DNA of 47,329 nt from DASWHF01 sp036393295 (GTDB lineage Bacteria; Pseudomonadota; Gammaproteobacteria; Acidiferrobacterales; UBA6901), in the NCBI GenBank assembly GCA_036393295.1, contig DASWHF010000047.1, forward strand, positions 1 to 47,329, in the 5' to 3' direction. The notes beneath the pieces were generated by a model. That model was not told the DNA's origin and did no database searches. It saw only the letters and a program-made list of their open reading frames with translations. This document shows, one piece after another, positions 16,878 to 28,058 of this stretch. Positions within the stretch are counted from its first letter, which is position 1, and every line of letters begins with the position of its first letter. A program made the translations under genes and the position numbers.

Positions 16878-19134
16878 CCGGTTCGCCGCCGGCGCCGGCG
16901 AGCGGCTCGGCCTGGAAGTCGATGTCGAGCGGCAGCGGTCGCGCGACACCGTAGCCCTGGGCGTAGTCGACGCCCATTGCCCGCAGCCTGGCGAGGGTCG
17001 CGTCGTTCTCCACCGCCTCGGCAATGGTCTTCTTGCCCATCACGTGGCCGATCTGGTTGATGGCGGCGACCATCGCGCCGTCGATCGGATCGACCTCCAG
17101 GTCGCGCACGAAGGCGCCGTCGATCTTGAGGAATTCGACGTTCAGGTCCTTGAGATAGGCGAACGAGCTCAGCCCGCTGCCGAAGTCGTCGAGCGCGAAG
17201 CGGCAGCCCATGTGCGACAGCCGGTCGATGAAATCGGTGGCGCGCTGCAGATTGGCGATCGCCGAGGTCTCGGTGATCTCGAAGCACAGGCGCGCCGGGT
17301 CGACGCCGTGTTCGGCGAGCTGTTCCAGCACGAAGTCCAGGAAATTCTCGTTGCACAGCGACTGGCCGGAAAGGTTGACGGCGCAGATGCTAAAGCCGTC
17401 GAGACAGGACCCGCCGCGGCCGAGCGCTGCGAGCACGCTCTGCAACACCCAACGGTCGATGGTGGTCATGAGCTGGTAGCGCTCGGCAGCCGGGATGAAG
17501 GCCATCGGCGGCGTCAACTGGCCGGTCTCGTCGATCATGCGCACCAGCAACTCGCAATAACTGTCGGTCGCGTGCGCGCCGTCGAGCGCCGCCAGCGGCT
17601 GATAGAACAGGCGCAGCCGGTGCTCGGCCAGGGCCCGGTTGATGCGGTGCACCCACTGCATCTCCCCGTGGCGCAGGGCGACGATCTCATCGTCGAGCCG
17701 GTAGACGTGCGCGCGGTTGCGCCCCTGGTCCTTGGCGACGTAGCAGGCGGCATCGGCGTTGCTCAGCAGCTCGGCCATGTCGCGGCAGTCCGGGGTGATG
17801 GCCATGATGCCGATGCTCACGCCGACGTCGAAGCTGCGCCCCTGCCAGCCGAAGCGGAAGTCCTGCATGCCGCGCAGGATGGTGTCGGCGACGCGCTCGG
17901 CGTGCCCGAGGTCGCAACCGTGCAGCAGCAGCCCGAATTCGTCGCCGCCGAGCCGCGCCAGGGTGTCGTTGCGGCGGATCGACTTCTGCAGGAGCATCGT
18001 CACCTGCTTGAGCATCTCGTCACCGGCCAGGTGGCCGCAGGTGTCGTTGACCACCTTGAACTGATCGAGATCGAGATACATCAGCACGTGCGGATGGCCC
18101 TCCTCGCGCGCCAGCAGCAGCGCGCGCTTGAGCTGTATCTCGAACTCACGGCGATTGATGAGACCGGTGAGGGCATCGTGGCTCGCCTGCCATGACAGCT
18201 GGCGCGTCATGCCGCGCAGCTCGGTGACGTCGTGCAGCACCAGTATCGCGCCGATCACTTCGTTATGGCGGTCACGGATCGCCGACCCCACGGCCTCGAC
18301 CGCGAACTCCGCGCTGATGTCGATATCGAACTCGACCTCGCTGGGCCGCGGCAGCACCAACGCCTCCACGGGCAGGGTCGGCGGCATCTTGCCGTCCAGG
18401 CAGCGCTGAAAGATGTCGTCGATGCGCTCCCGGCTGGACGGGTCGAGCAGGGTCAGCACCTCGGCCAACGACCGGCCGTGCGCCTCGGCGAGCGGCCAAC
18501 CGGTCAGGCGGATGGCGAACGGGTTGATGTAGTCGATGCGCCCGAACACGTCGGTCGTGATCACGCCGTCGCCGATCGAATCGAGCGTCACCTGGGCGCG
18601 CTCCCTGGCGTAGGCCAGGATCTCCTCCGCGCGACGGCGATGGACATGGTCGAAGGCCAGCACCAGGGTCTGGGCGACGGCGACGGCTGCGCCCTGCTCC
18701 GCGTCGGTCCAGCCGCGCGCCGGTTGATGCCTGTCGATCCACAGCGCCCCCACCAGCGCACCGCCGAGGCGCATGGGCGCGTGCAGGGTCGACCGGGCTT
18801 CCGCGGCGATCAGGCCGGCACCGGCCAGCTCGCGCAGCCTGAGGTCGCGCTGCGCGTCGTCGGCGGTCAGCACCAGCGCCGCCTCCAGGGCATCGAGGTA
18901 GTCGGGATGGTCGCCGGGCGCGATGGCGCCGTGCGGCGGCGCCTGCGTCACGGGATGGTCGGCGGCCAGATAGAGCTCACTGCCGTGCTCGCGCAGCAAC
19001 CAGACACGCACCCGCGCGGCGTCGAACAGCTCGGCGGCGCCGCGCGCCGCGTCGCGCACCAGCTCGCCGAACTGTGCCTGGTTGTCCGACGGGCGACGCG
19101 CGAGCTCGAGCAGCAAGTGATGCGATTGGCTCAT
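16846..19134 (-). CDS. GAF-PAS-GGDEF-EAL cyclic-di-GMP signalling protein
   Basis: A 762-residue cytoplasmic protein. A GAF-like domain (about 20-165) is followed by PAS (about 175-300, with ITTDVFGRIDYINPFAIRLTG), GGDEF (about 325-490) and EAL (about 505-750). The cyclase motif is intact (LARLGGDEFGLL), and RRND five residues before it forms the RxxD inhibitory site. The phosphodiesterase domain keeps the E of the EAL motif as YCELLVRM. It also has NLSGQSL, EITETSA, ALDDFGSGLSS, KIDGAFVRD and the late EAVEN, so both activities are plausible. No membrane segment is seen, so the signal is probably intracellular. The gene stands alone and its upstream region is AT-rich. Confidence 0.95.
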   Translation of the reverse strand: MSQSHHLLLELARRPSDNQAQFGELVRDAARGAAELFDAARVRVWLLREHGSELYLAADHPVTQAPPHGAIAPGDHPDYLDALEAALVLTADDAQRDLRLRELAGAGLIAAEARSTLHAPMRLGGALVGALWIDRHQPARGWTDAEQGAAVAVAQTLVLAFDHVHRRRAEEILAYARERAQVTLDSIGDGVITTDVFGRIDYINPFAIRLTGWPLAEAHGRSLAEVLTLLDPSSRERIDDIFQRCLDGKMPPTLPVEALVLPRPSEVEFDIDISAEFAVEAVGSAIRDRHNEVIGAILVLHDVTELRGMTRQLSWQASHDALTGLINRREFEIQLKRALLLAREEGHPHVLMYLDLDQFKVVNDTCGHLAGDEMLKQVTMLLQKSIRRNDTLARLGGDEFGLLLHGCDLGHAERVADTILRGMQDFRFGWQGRSFDVGVSIGIMAITPDCRDMAELLSNADAACYVAKDQGRNRAHVYRLDDEIVALRHGEMQWVHRINRALAEHRLRLFYQPLAALDGAHATDSYCELLVRMIDETGQLTPPMAFIPAAERYQLMTTIDRWVLQSVLAALGRGGSCLDGFSICAVNLSGQSLCNENFLDFVLEQLAEHGVDPARLCFEITETSAIANLQRATDFIDRLSHMGCRFALDDFGSGLSSFAYLKDLNVEFLKIDGAFVRDLEVDPIDGAMVAAINQIGHVMGKKTIAEAVENDATLARLRAMGVDYAQGYGVARPLPLDIDFQAEPLAGAGGEPVTRSAAPRSA

Positions 19135-19320
19135 CGATATCCCTGTTCCCTATGCGCGGCTCCAGCGTCACGCCAGACGGCCGCCGCCCGGCATGGCCGG
19201 GCCATCACCGCCAAGGTCTGGTTCATGATCTTCCCGCTGCGTCGAGCGCTTATCCAAAATTAACGTGCATAACTCGTACCAATGGGTTATCGCAGGGAAT
19301 CTCGGGGGAAAACAAATAAT

Positions 19321-19338
19321 CTTTAAAAATCATTAAAG
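19321..19338. promoter_or_regulatory. AT-rich dyad, candidate regulatory site
   Basis: A perfect inverted repeat CTTTAA-N6-TTAAAG lies about 190 bases upstream of the GGDEF-EAL start. It may be an operator. The binding protein is unknown. Confidence 0.3.
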
Positions 19339-19349
19339 TAATAATGTAT

Positions 19350-19376
19350 CCACGGGATGCTAGTCGCATACCGTGG
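19350..19376. repeat. Hairpin, possible terminator of yeeE
   Basis: Arms CCACGGGATGC and GCATACCGTGG pair over 11 positions with one mismatch around the loop TAGTC. It lies about 130 bases after the YeeE stop on the minus strand. No T run follows directly, so its role as terminator is uncertain. Confidence 0.4.
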
Positions 19377-19505
19377 GAAATAATGCCAACCTGGACCCCT
19401 GCCGCGACGACCGCGGGCCGAAGGTGCCGCGCCCCGGCAACCCCCCCATCCGCGCCGGCATCCGCCCCCTGGCATGGCCGTCGGGGGCAGTACCGGCGGG
19501 GGCGA

Positions 19506-20534
19506 CTATCCGGCGCGCGCCTCACGGCGCCGAAGGATGGCCAGACCGGCTGCCACCCCCAGGACCATGGCGGCCGCGGCGGTGATGGACGTCACCGAGG
19601 CCGTGGACAGGCCGGTAAGACCCTGGCCGATGTTGCAGCCGCCGGCCACCGTGCCGCCGACACCCATGCACAGGCCGCCGACCAGATGGCCGGCGACGCG
19701 CTCGCCCGGCGGCGCCACCCAGCGGAACTGGCGGCCGGCCAGCGCGCTCGCCAACGCGCCGAGCGCGAGACCCGCGACCAGCGCCAGACCGAAGTCCCAG
19801 GCGGCCGTCGTGCCGCCGACAGCGATCATGACGCCGCGCGCCAGCGGCCCGGTCACGGTGAACGACGACGGCGGGTGCGGCGCAAACGGGTCCTGCGCCA
19901 GGTCGCCGCTGACCCACCAGGCGGCGGCCACCAGCGCGCCGGCCAGCGCGCCGGCCGCGATCATGCCGGGATGGCGGCCGCCGCGGCCGGGCCGGATCAC
20001 GACACCGGCCGCCAGCATCGCCAGCGCCAGGCCCGGCAGCCAGACCGGCGCGCCGATCAGGACCGCCAGCGAACTGTCGCCGGCCGCCAGCGCGACGGCG
20101 CTGCGCTCCATGAGCCAGAGTCGCGGCGCGGCCAATACCCCGTAGTGCGTCACGGCGGCCGCCAGCGCGAAGCTCGCCAGGGTGATGAGCGATCCCAGGT
20201 GGCCCTCGGCGCTGCGCACCAGCGTGCGCGCCGCGCAACCGCCGGCCAGCGTCGCGCCGATGCCGAACATGAGGCCGCCGGCGGCGGCACCCAGCCAGTC
20301 GAAACGCGCGGCGCGGTAACCCGCATCGGCCAGCGCCACCCAGCCGCCCGCCTCCAGCAGCCCGGCGCCGAGCATGGCGACGGCGGCGGCGGCGAGGAAG
20401 GCCTGAAGCTGGCGGGTATCGCGGATCAGCAGCCAGTTGCTCACGCCCGCGACCATGCACAGGCGCGAGCGCTGCAGCAGCGCGCCGAACAGCACGCCGA
20501 GCGCGAGACCGCCGGCGATGAGGGCAAGGTTCAT
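19506..20534 (-). CDS. YeeE/YedE-family transporter (sulfur compound uptake)
   Basis: A 342-residue polytopic membrane protein with about nine hydrophobic segments. It has the repeated YeeE/YedE half motifs FGIGATLAGGCAARTLVR and MGVGGTVAGGCNIGQGLTG, each with a conserved cysteine. In the characterised thiosulfate transporter TsuA (YeeE) such cysteines relay thiosulfate through the membrane. The single chain holds both halves. I use the ATG at 20534; a GTG two codons earlier is possible. Sulfur genes elsewhere in the window (dsrC, rhodanese) make a sulfur substrate likely, but the exact substrate is not shown. Confidence 0.9.
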   Translation of the reverse strand: MNLALIAGGLALGVLFGALLQRSRLCMVAGVSNWLLIRDTRQLQAFLAAAAVAMLGAGLLEAGGWVALADAGYRAARFDWLGAAAGGLMFGIGATLAGGCAARTLVRSAEGHLGSLITLASFALAAAVTHYGVLAAPRLWLMERSAVALAAGDSSLAVLIGAPVWLPGLALAMLAAGVVIRPGRGGRHPGMIAAGALAGALVAAAWWVSGDLAQDPFAPHPPSSFTVTGPLARGVMIAVGGTTAAWDFGLALVAGLALGALASALAGRQFRWVAPPGERVAGHLVGGLCMGVGGTVAGGCNIGQGLTGLSTASVTSITAAAAMVLGVAAGLAILRRREARAG

Positions 20535-20679
20535 AGGCACCGCGCCGGCCGGCCCGGCGCGTCACGGCAGCGGGGAACGGCCGGCCGAGGGATCATCGCG
20601 GCTCACTCCGCGCATCGCGAGGAGCTTCGAGTCTGCCCGATCGGACCGGCGGCGTCCACCGGCGCGGGCGGGGAAGGAG

Positions 20680-21612
20680 TCAGCGGCCGCCGACCACCGG
20701 CAGCTCGAAACCGTAACGCAACAGCTCCTGCGAGCTGTACCAGCGATCGCGGATGTTGAGGCCGACCAGGATCAGCCGGCGATCGGAATTCTCGGCGGTG
20801 GCGATCAGGCAGCGCCCGGCGCGGTTGGTGAAGCCGGTCTTCACGCCGGTCACCTGCTCGTTGCTGAGGAGGTAATTGGTGTTGAACAGCATGATCTGAC
20901 GCTGCCGGTCGAGGCGCGCGATCTCGAGCTGGGCGATGCGGACGATGAGCGCGAAGGTCGGATCGTCGAGCGCGACCTCGGCCAGGCGCGCCAGGTCGCG
21001 CGCGCTGGAATAGTGGCGCGGGTGGTCGAAGCCGCAGGCGTTGACGAAATGCGAGTCGTCGAGTTGCAGCGCCGCGGCCTTGGCATTCATCAACTGCGCG
21101 AACCGCTCCTCGGTTCCCGCCACGTGCATCGCCACCGCCAGGCAGGCGTCGTTGGCCGAGGTGATGAGCATGGCCGCCAGCAGGTCGATCAGCCGGTACT
21201 GCTCGCCCTCGGCGATGCCGATCTTGCTGGGCGGGTGGGCGGCGGCCTCGGGCGTGACGGTGACGGTCTCGAACAGATCGCGGCCGTCGAGCACCACGAG
21301 CGCCGACATGATCTTGGTCAGGCTCGCCGGCGGCAGGCGCCGCGCCGCGGCCCGCTCGTAGAGCACCTCGCCGGAGGCCAGGTCCTTGAGCAGCGCCGCG
21401 CGCACCTCGATGCCGGCGATCGCCGCCTGCGGATGGCCGTGCAGAAAGCTGACCCGGTGCAGCCCGTCCCCGGCATGCGCCGCGGCACCCAGGGTCAGGC
21501 CGGACAACAGTATCAAACCGAGTAGCGGTACGACTCGTCGCGCGGTCACCGGGATCCTCGCCGTCAAGGTCTTGAGCGCTGCGGGGATTCTCGTGCGCCT
21601 CCCCCTCACCAA
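20680..21612 (-). CDS. D-alanyl-D-alanine carboxypeptidase/endopeptidase (S11)
   Basis: A 310-residue serine peptidase of family S11 acting on peptidoglycan in the periplasm. The three penicillin-binding motifs are present: SLTK (S97, K100), SAN (152-154) and KTG (258-260). A membrane-like export segment (VVPLLGLILLSGLTLGAAAHA) precedes the mature protein. It is short and lacks the C-terminal beta domain and amphipathic anchor of DacA/PBP5, so it is closer to the PbpG (PBP7) type, which cleaves cross-links. The start is uncertain because about 25 residues precede the hydrophobic segment. Confidence 0.92.
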   Translation of the reverse strand: MVRGRRTRIPAALKTLTARIPVTARRVVPLLGLILLSGLTLGAAAHAGDGLHRVSFLHGHPQAAIAGIEVRAALLKDLASGEVLYERAAARRLPPASLTKIMSALVVLDGRDLFETVTVTPEAAAHPPSKIGIAEGEQYRLIDLLAAMLITSANDACLAVAMHVAGTEERFAQLMNAKAAALQLDDSHFVNACGFDHPRHYSSARDLARLAEVALDDPTFALIVRIAQLEIARLDRQRQIMLFNTNYLLSNEQVTGVKTGFTNRAGRCLIATAENSDRRLILVGLNIRDRWYSSQELLRYGFELPVVGGR

Positions 21613-21650
21613 CTATAGGCGACGATCGGGAATTACCAAGGCGGCGGCGA

Positions 21651-23981
<2,331 letters not shown>

Positions 23982-24143
23982 GTTCAGGGCGGGCGGGCAA
24001 TCACCCACGGGGATTAAGGTTTCGGGGCCGGTGGCGGCCGGGACTGCGGGGATTATAGCCTGTGGCGGGCGGGTCTGTATCGGCGTGCAACGTTCGCAAG
24101 GGCGTAACGCAGAAAGGAGCGGTGGGCACCGTGCCGCGGACCG

Positions 24144-24200
24144 GCGGGGCAGGATGCCCCGCCTACACATCTATATTGTAGGCGGGGCTTCCAGCCCCGC
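24144..24200. repeat. REP/inverted-REP pair (BIME-like), copy 1
   Basis: Two hairpins, GCGGGGCA-GGA-TGCCCCGC (24144-24162) and GCGGGGCT-TCC-AGCCCCGC (24182-24200), face each other. The second is preceded by GTAG (24178-24181) and the first is followed by its complement CTAC. GTAG beside a short hairpin is the layout of REP sequences mobilised by REP-associated tyrosine transposases. The element ends one base from the stop codon of the reductase gene. A second copy is at 27346-27403. Confidence 0.8.
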
Positions 24201-24201
24201 A

Positions 24202-25218
24202 TCACGCCGCGCGCGCGGCCGTGCGTTCGTTCGGCAGCCGCCCGCCGCGGCGGTGCAGCATATAGTCCATGGCGCGCTGCACGAGGCGCGCCGGGCTGCT
24301 GTAGCGGGCGAGCGCCTCCAGCGAGTATTCGGCGCCGTCGGCGATGGCCGCGGCGGCCAGCAGGCCGCTCTTTACCGCCGGGCCGATGCCTTCGCACAGG
24401 TCGCGCGTCGCCAGGCCCGCCGCGTCGCCGGTGATGAAGGCGTTGCCGACGCGCACGACGCGCACATTGCCGCGGATGAAGTAGCTGTAGCCCTTCGGGT
24501 TCCATTCGTGCCCGCGCACCAGCCCGAGTCGCCCGAGCTTGTCGATCAGATAGGCCCAATGGTTCTTGATGTCATCGCCGTTCGCCTTGAGGCGCGCCGC
24601 CATGCCGCCGATGCCGACGTTCAGATGGCCGCCGGCCTTGGGCACGTACCAGGAATAGCCGGGCAGGCCCCTCTCGAAGAACCACAGATGGCAGAGCGGA
24701 TCGCGGTAGTCGTACGGGAACTCCTGCTCCAGCGTCACCGCCTGCAGCGTCTTGGCGCGCGGATTGGCCGCGCGGAACAGGTTGCGGTACACCGGGCACT
24801 TGGTGCCGCCGGCGCCGATCAGGTAACGGCAGCGGAACTGCTCGTCGATGACGTACCAGTCGCCGTCGCGGCGGATGTCGCGGACATTATGGGTGACGAC
24901 CGGCGCGCCGGAGCGATCGAGCAGCCAGGCGTCGAACTCGATGCGGCGGATGGAGTGCTGGGTGGTCCGGGTGTTGATGCCCAATACCGGAAAATGAAAG
25001 TAGATATGATCGAAGGTCAGAAAGCCGTGCGGATACGCGGCCGGTTCGAGCTCGAGATCCGCCACCGCCTCGGGCGTGATCCAGCCGGCGCACAACTTGA
25101 GCCGCGGGAAGGTCTGGGCGTCCAGCACCAGGCAGTCGATGCCGCGCTGCGCGAGCCGCCAGGCGCAGCTCGATCCGGCCGGGCCGCCGCCGACGACGAT
25201 GACATCGCGCGTGTCCAC
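24202..25218 (-). CDS. Geranylgeranyl-reductase-family FAD oxidoreductase
   Basis: A 338-residue flavoprotein. The FAD-binding Rossmann motif is DVIVVGGGPAGSSCAWRLA at the very N terminus, and the second FAD motif is FITGDAAGLATRDLCEGIG late in the chain. The central part (GLPGYSWYVPKAGGHLNVGI) is typical of the geranylgeranyl reductase family, which reduces double bonds in isoprenoid or other lipid chains. The likely start is the GTG at 25218, one base after the CFA-synthase stop, because the Rossmann motif begins only four residues later; an ATG at 25269 would lie inside the upstream gene. The tight link to a CFA synthase suggests a lipid substrate. A lipid-modifying role is inference. Confidence 0.88.
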   Translation of the reverse strand: MDTRDVIVVGGGPAGSSCAWRLAQRGIDCLVLDAQTFPRLKLCAGWITPEAVADLELEPAAYPHGFLTFDHIYFHFPVLGINTRTTQHSIRRIEFDAWLLDRSGAPVVTHNVRDIRRDGDWYVIDEQFRCRYLIGAGGTKCPVYRNLFRAANPRAKTLQAVTLEQEFPYDYRDPLCHLWFFERGLPGYSWYVPKAGGHLNVGIGGMAARLKANGDDIKNHWAYLIDKLGRLGLVRGHEWNPKGYSYFIRGNVRVVRVGNAFITGDAAGLATRDLCEGIGPAVKSGLLAAAAIADGAEYSLEALARYSSPARLVQRAMDYMLHRRGGRLPNERTAARAA

Positions 25219-25219
25219 G

Positions 25220-26545
25220 CTAGCGGCCTCCGTCCCGGTACAGGTAGGCGCGGTTCCAGGGGACGGCATTGTTGTGGCGGCGCGCGAAGGTCAACTGGAA
25301 CAGCTGCAGGTCGGCGGAGGTGAAGGCCGCCAGCGAGCCCGACAGGTACAACCGCCAGGCGCGCAGGAAACTTTCGTCGAACATCCCGCGCACCCGGTCG
25401 GCGGCCTTCTCGTAGCGCCACAGCCAGTGCTCCAGGGTCTTGGCGTAGTGCAGCCGCAGGTTCTCGACGTCGAGCGCCGAGAAGCCGCCCGGCTCCAGCA
25501 CCTCGAGCATCTCCTTGAGGCTCGGCGGGTAGGCGCCGGGGAAGATGCGCTTCTCGATCCAGGCGTTCATCGGCGCCGCCTTGTTGCGGCCGATGGAGTG
25601 CAGCAGGCCGCGGCCGTGATCCTTGAGGCAACGGTGTATCATCTCGCCGAGCGTGCCGTAGTTGTCGGTGCCGACATGCTCGAGCATGCCGACCGAGACA
25701 AAGGCATCGTAACGGCCGTCGATGTTGCGGTAATCGTCCTCGACGTACTCGACCTGGCCGTCCAGGCCCTCGGCCCGGGCGCGCTCGCGCGCGTAACGGA
25801 TCTGCTCGGCCGAGATATTATAGGCGCGCACCGTGACGCCGTAGTGCCGGGCCATGTGGCGCGCCAGCGAGCCCCAGCCGCAGCCGGCCTCGACCACGGT
25901 ATCGCCGGGCTTGAGCCAGAGCTTGCGGCAGACGTGATCCATCTTGGCGATCTGCGCCTGCTCGAGCGAGGCGTCGGGCGTCGGGAAATAGGCGCAGGTG
26001 TACTGCATCTGGTCGTCGAGCCACAGCCGGTAGAAGTCGTTGCCGATGTCGTAGTGGTGATGGATGTTGTGGCGCGAGCCGTTCAGCGAGTTGGCGCGCG
26101 CCCGGTAGCGAGCCCGGCGCAGACGGCGCTGGCCGAAGCCGCGCGGCCGGGCGTTGGCCATGGCGCGGTACAAGGTCTCCAGGAACGCGACGAAATTGCC
26201 CTCGACCTCGATGCGCCCGGCGCTGTAGGTCTCGCCGAAGTGCAGCTCGGGGTTCATGGTGATCTTCATCAGCGCGGCGCGGTCGCGGATGTGCACGCGC
26301 GCCACCGGGCGCCCGGGCGAGATGTAGACCTCCTCGCCGTTCCACAGCACGAAACGGATCGCCGGATCGCCGAGCGCGTCGAGCAGCCAGCGCAGCAGCG
26401 AGCGCTCGATATCGTAGACGCGCCCGGGCACGGCGATCGCCGCGTCGCGCATCGCGAGGCTGCGGTCGGAATCGGAAGCGGTGTCAGGGACGTCGGGACG
26501 GGGATCGGCAGGCAGATTGAGAAGCTCGGCCTCGTTCTTGTTCAC
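25220..26545 (-). CDS. Cyclopropane-fatty-acyl-phospholipid synthase family methyltransferase
   Basis: A 441-residue SAM-dependent methyltransferase of the CFA-synthase family, which adds a methyl or methylene carbon to unsaturated acyl chains of phospholipids. It has YDIGNDFYRLWLDDQMQYTC, the SAM-binding VVEAGCGWGSLARHMA, VSVGMLEHVG and HSIGRNKAAPMNAWIEKRIF, and a C-terminal YLSGSLAAF region. I chose the GTG at 26545 because GGAGGTGG lies just upstream; an ATG at 26593 would bury this strong site. It is followed one base later by a flavoprotein reductase. That pairing recalls systems making methyl-branched chains by methylation followed by reduction, though the reductase here is of another family. 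Confidence 0.92.
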   Translation of the reverse strand: MNKNEAELLNLPADPRPDVPDTASDSDRSLAMRDAAIAVPGRVYDIERSLLRWLLDALGDPAIRFVLWNGEEVYISPGRPVARVHIRDRAALMKITMNPELHFGETYSAGRIEVEGNFVAFLETLYRAMANARPRGFGQRRLRRARYRARANSLNGSRHNIHHHYDIGNDFYRLWLDDQMQYTCAYFPTPDASLEQAQIAKMDHVCRKLWLKPGDTVVEAGCGWGSLARHMARHYGVTVRAYNISAEQIRYARERARAEGLDGQVEYVEDDYRNIDGRYDAFVSVGMLEHVGTDNYGTLGEMIHRCLKDHGRGLLHSIGRNKAAPMNAWIEKRIFPGAYPPSLKEMLEVLEPGGFSALDVENLRLHYAKTLEHWLWRYEKAADRVRGMFDESFLRAWRLYLSGSLAAFTSADLQLFQLTFARRHNNAVPWNRAYLYRDGGR

Positions 26546-26812
26546 GGCTCCACCTCCGGGCTTGTGCTGACTTTTGTCGGGTCGTTGCGGCAAGCTTGAG
26601 GGTATATCCTAAACTTCCGCGTCGTCGGTGACAAATCTTCCGACACGCCCAAACCCCTGCGGCGCGCTCAAGCTTTACCGGTCGCGACTGCCTGTCGTCG
26701 CCACCCTCGTCCGCCCGTCCGCCCGCCGCCACCGCCGGCGTGATCCGGGCGAAACCTCCCGGCGCCGCGCCGGTCTGGTCTTCCGCCACAGACAAATGCG
26801 AGAGGAACGAAC

Positions 26813-27331
26813 ATGCACGACCGGACATCGACAGATTTGGACACGGACACTGCGGCGCACCCCGATGCGCTCGGTCGCTTGATCGGCGGCATCCAGCGCC
26901 TGCTGGTGCCGCTATTCTCGCTGTTCTTCCTGGCGTTCGCGCTGCTGTACGCGGGTTCGGCGGTGATCGAGCTGATCCGCCCGATCGTCGCCTCCGGCGA
27001 CCTCATCGAGGGGCTGGTCAAGGGGCTGCACATGGGGGTCGTGGCGCTCGCGGTCTACGAGCTGGCACTGATCGTCTACGAGGAGAACGGCATTGGCGAA
27101 CGCCCCGAGGACACCGTCCAGCGCATCCGCCGCGGCGTGGTGCGCTTCGCCAGCGTGGTGATCATCGCCCTCATCCTGGAGTCCCTGATCATGGTGATCA
27201 AATACAGCCAGAAGGACCTGGCGGGATTCCTTTATTATCCGGCCGCCCTGGTGGTGGCGGCGGCCCTGCTGCTGCTGGCGCTCGGCGCCTTCACGCGGCT
27301 GACCCGGACCAGCCCGGCCGCGGGACATTGA
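26813..27331 (+). CDS. Four-helix integral membrane protein
   Basis: A 172-residue protein with four hydrophobic segments: VPLFSLFFLAFALLYAGSAV, GLHMGVVALAVYELALIV, FASVVIIALILESLIMVI and YYPAALVVAAALLLLALGAF. Charged residues inside the membrane region (AVIELIRP, LILESLI) recur. I do not recognise a named family. The ATG has AGAGGAACGA upstream, a usable ribosome binding site. It is divergent from the CFA gene and is followed directly by a REP element. Confidence 0.75.
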   Translation: MHDRTSTDLDTDTAAHPDALGRLIGGIQRLLVPLFSLFFLAFALLYAGSAVIELIRPIVASGDLIEGLVKGLHMGVVALAVYELALIVYEENGIGERPEDTVQRIRRGVVRFASVVIIALILESLIMVIKYSQKDLAGFLYYPAALVVAAALLLLALGAFTRLTRTSPAAGH

Positions 27332-27345
27332 TCACGCCGTGCCCA

Positions 27346-27403
27346 GCGGGGCTGGAAGCCCCGCCCACATTTTTCGATTTGTAGGCGGGGCTTCCAGCCC
27401 CGC
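27346..27403. repeat. REP/inverted-REP pair (BIME-like), copy 2
   Basis: Hairpins GCGGGGCT-GGA-AGCCCCGC (27346-27364) and GCGGGGCT-TCC-AGCCCCGC (27385-27403) face each other, with GTAG directly before the second. It is the same element as 24144-24200 and again lies just downstream of a stop codon (15 bases). Confidence 0.8.
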
Positions 27404-27509
27404 CGCGCATCACTCGCCGCAACCGCAAGAACGGACCGCCGAAGTGTCAGGATGTGCTTACCGGGCGTTCTGTGAGAGAATCGCGGTTTTTCCCCAAGCA
27501 AACCAGGCA

Positions 27510-28058
27510 ATGAATCTCGATCGCGTCAACTCCGGGAACGATGTTCCCAACGATATCAATGTCATCATCGAAATCCCCTCGCACAGCGACCCCGTGAAAT
27601 ACGAGGTCGACAAGGCGACCGGGGCGATGTTCGTCGACCGCTTCATGAACACCGCCATGCACTACCCGTGCAATTATGGCTATGTACCCCATACCCTGTC
27701 CGAGGACGGCGACCCGGTCGACGTGCTGGTGGTGACGCCGGTGCCGCTCATCAGCGGTTCGGTGATCCGCTGCCGGCCGATCGGTCTGCTGCGGATGACG
27801 GACGAGTCCGGACCCGACGGCAAGGTGCTGGCGGTGCCGATCGACAAGCTCTGCACGCTGTACCGCGCGGCCAAGCGGCCCGAGGACATGCCGCCGATGC
27901 TGCTCGCGCAGATCGCGCACTTCTTCGAGCACTACAAGGACCTCGAACCGAACAAGTGGGTCAAGGTCGAGGGCTGGACCGACGCCGAGGCGGCCGGGCG
28001 GGAGATCCTGTCGGCCATCGAGCGCTACCGCAATGCCAAGGACAAGCCGTACTTTTGA
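27510..28058 (+). CDS. ppa: Inorganic pyrophosphatase
   Basis: A 182-residue family I soluble pyrophosphatase that hydrolyses pyrophosphate to two phosphates and pulls biosynthetic reactions forward. It shows NVIIEIPSHSDPVKYEVDK, the metal-binding EDGDPVDVLVV (DxDPxD) and the late HFFEHYKDLEPNKWVKVEGW. Length matches the bacterial enzyme. The ATG at 27510 gives MNLDRVNSGNDVPNDINV; the frame upstream runs into the REP element and is not coding. The stop is followed immediately by the VOC gene. Confidence 0.96.
   Translation: MNLDRVNSGNDVPNDINVIIEIPSHSDPVKYEVDKATGAMFVDRFMNTAMHYPCNYGYVPHTLSEDGDPVDVLVVTPVPLISGSVIRCRPIGLLRMTDESGPDGKVLAVPIDKLCTLYRAAKRPEDMPPMLLAQIAHFFEHYKDLEPNKWVKVEGWTDAEAAGREILSAIERYRNAKDKPYF

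Larger units (their letters stand above)
19135..19505. other. AT-rich intergenic region upstream of the GGDEF-EAL gene
   Basis: This 371-base gap holds an AT-rich island at about 19250-19385, much richer in A and T than the rest of the window. It contains two dyads, listed separately (19321-19338 and 19350-19376). It should carry the promoter of the GGDEF-EAL gene, but no -35/-10 pair is convincing. No gene is visible. Confidence 0.45.

Noticed and set aside
16837..18195. Open frame of 452 codons opposite the GGDEF-EAL gene
   Set aside because: Sequence mirrors the EAL coding strand, with no motif of its own.
24202..25269. ATG start at 25269 for the flavoprotein reductase
   Set aside because: It would overlap the CFA synthase by 50 bases and add 17 residues ahead of a Rossmann motif that normally starts within a few residues of the N terminus.
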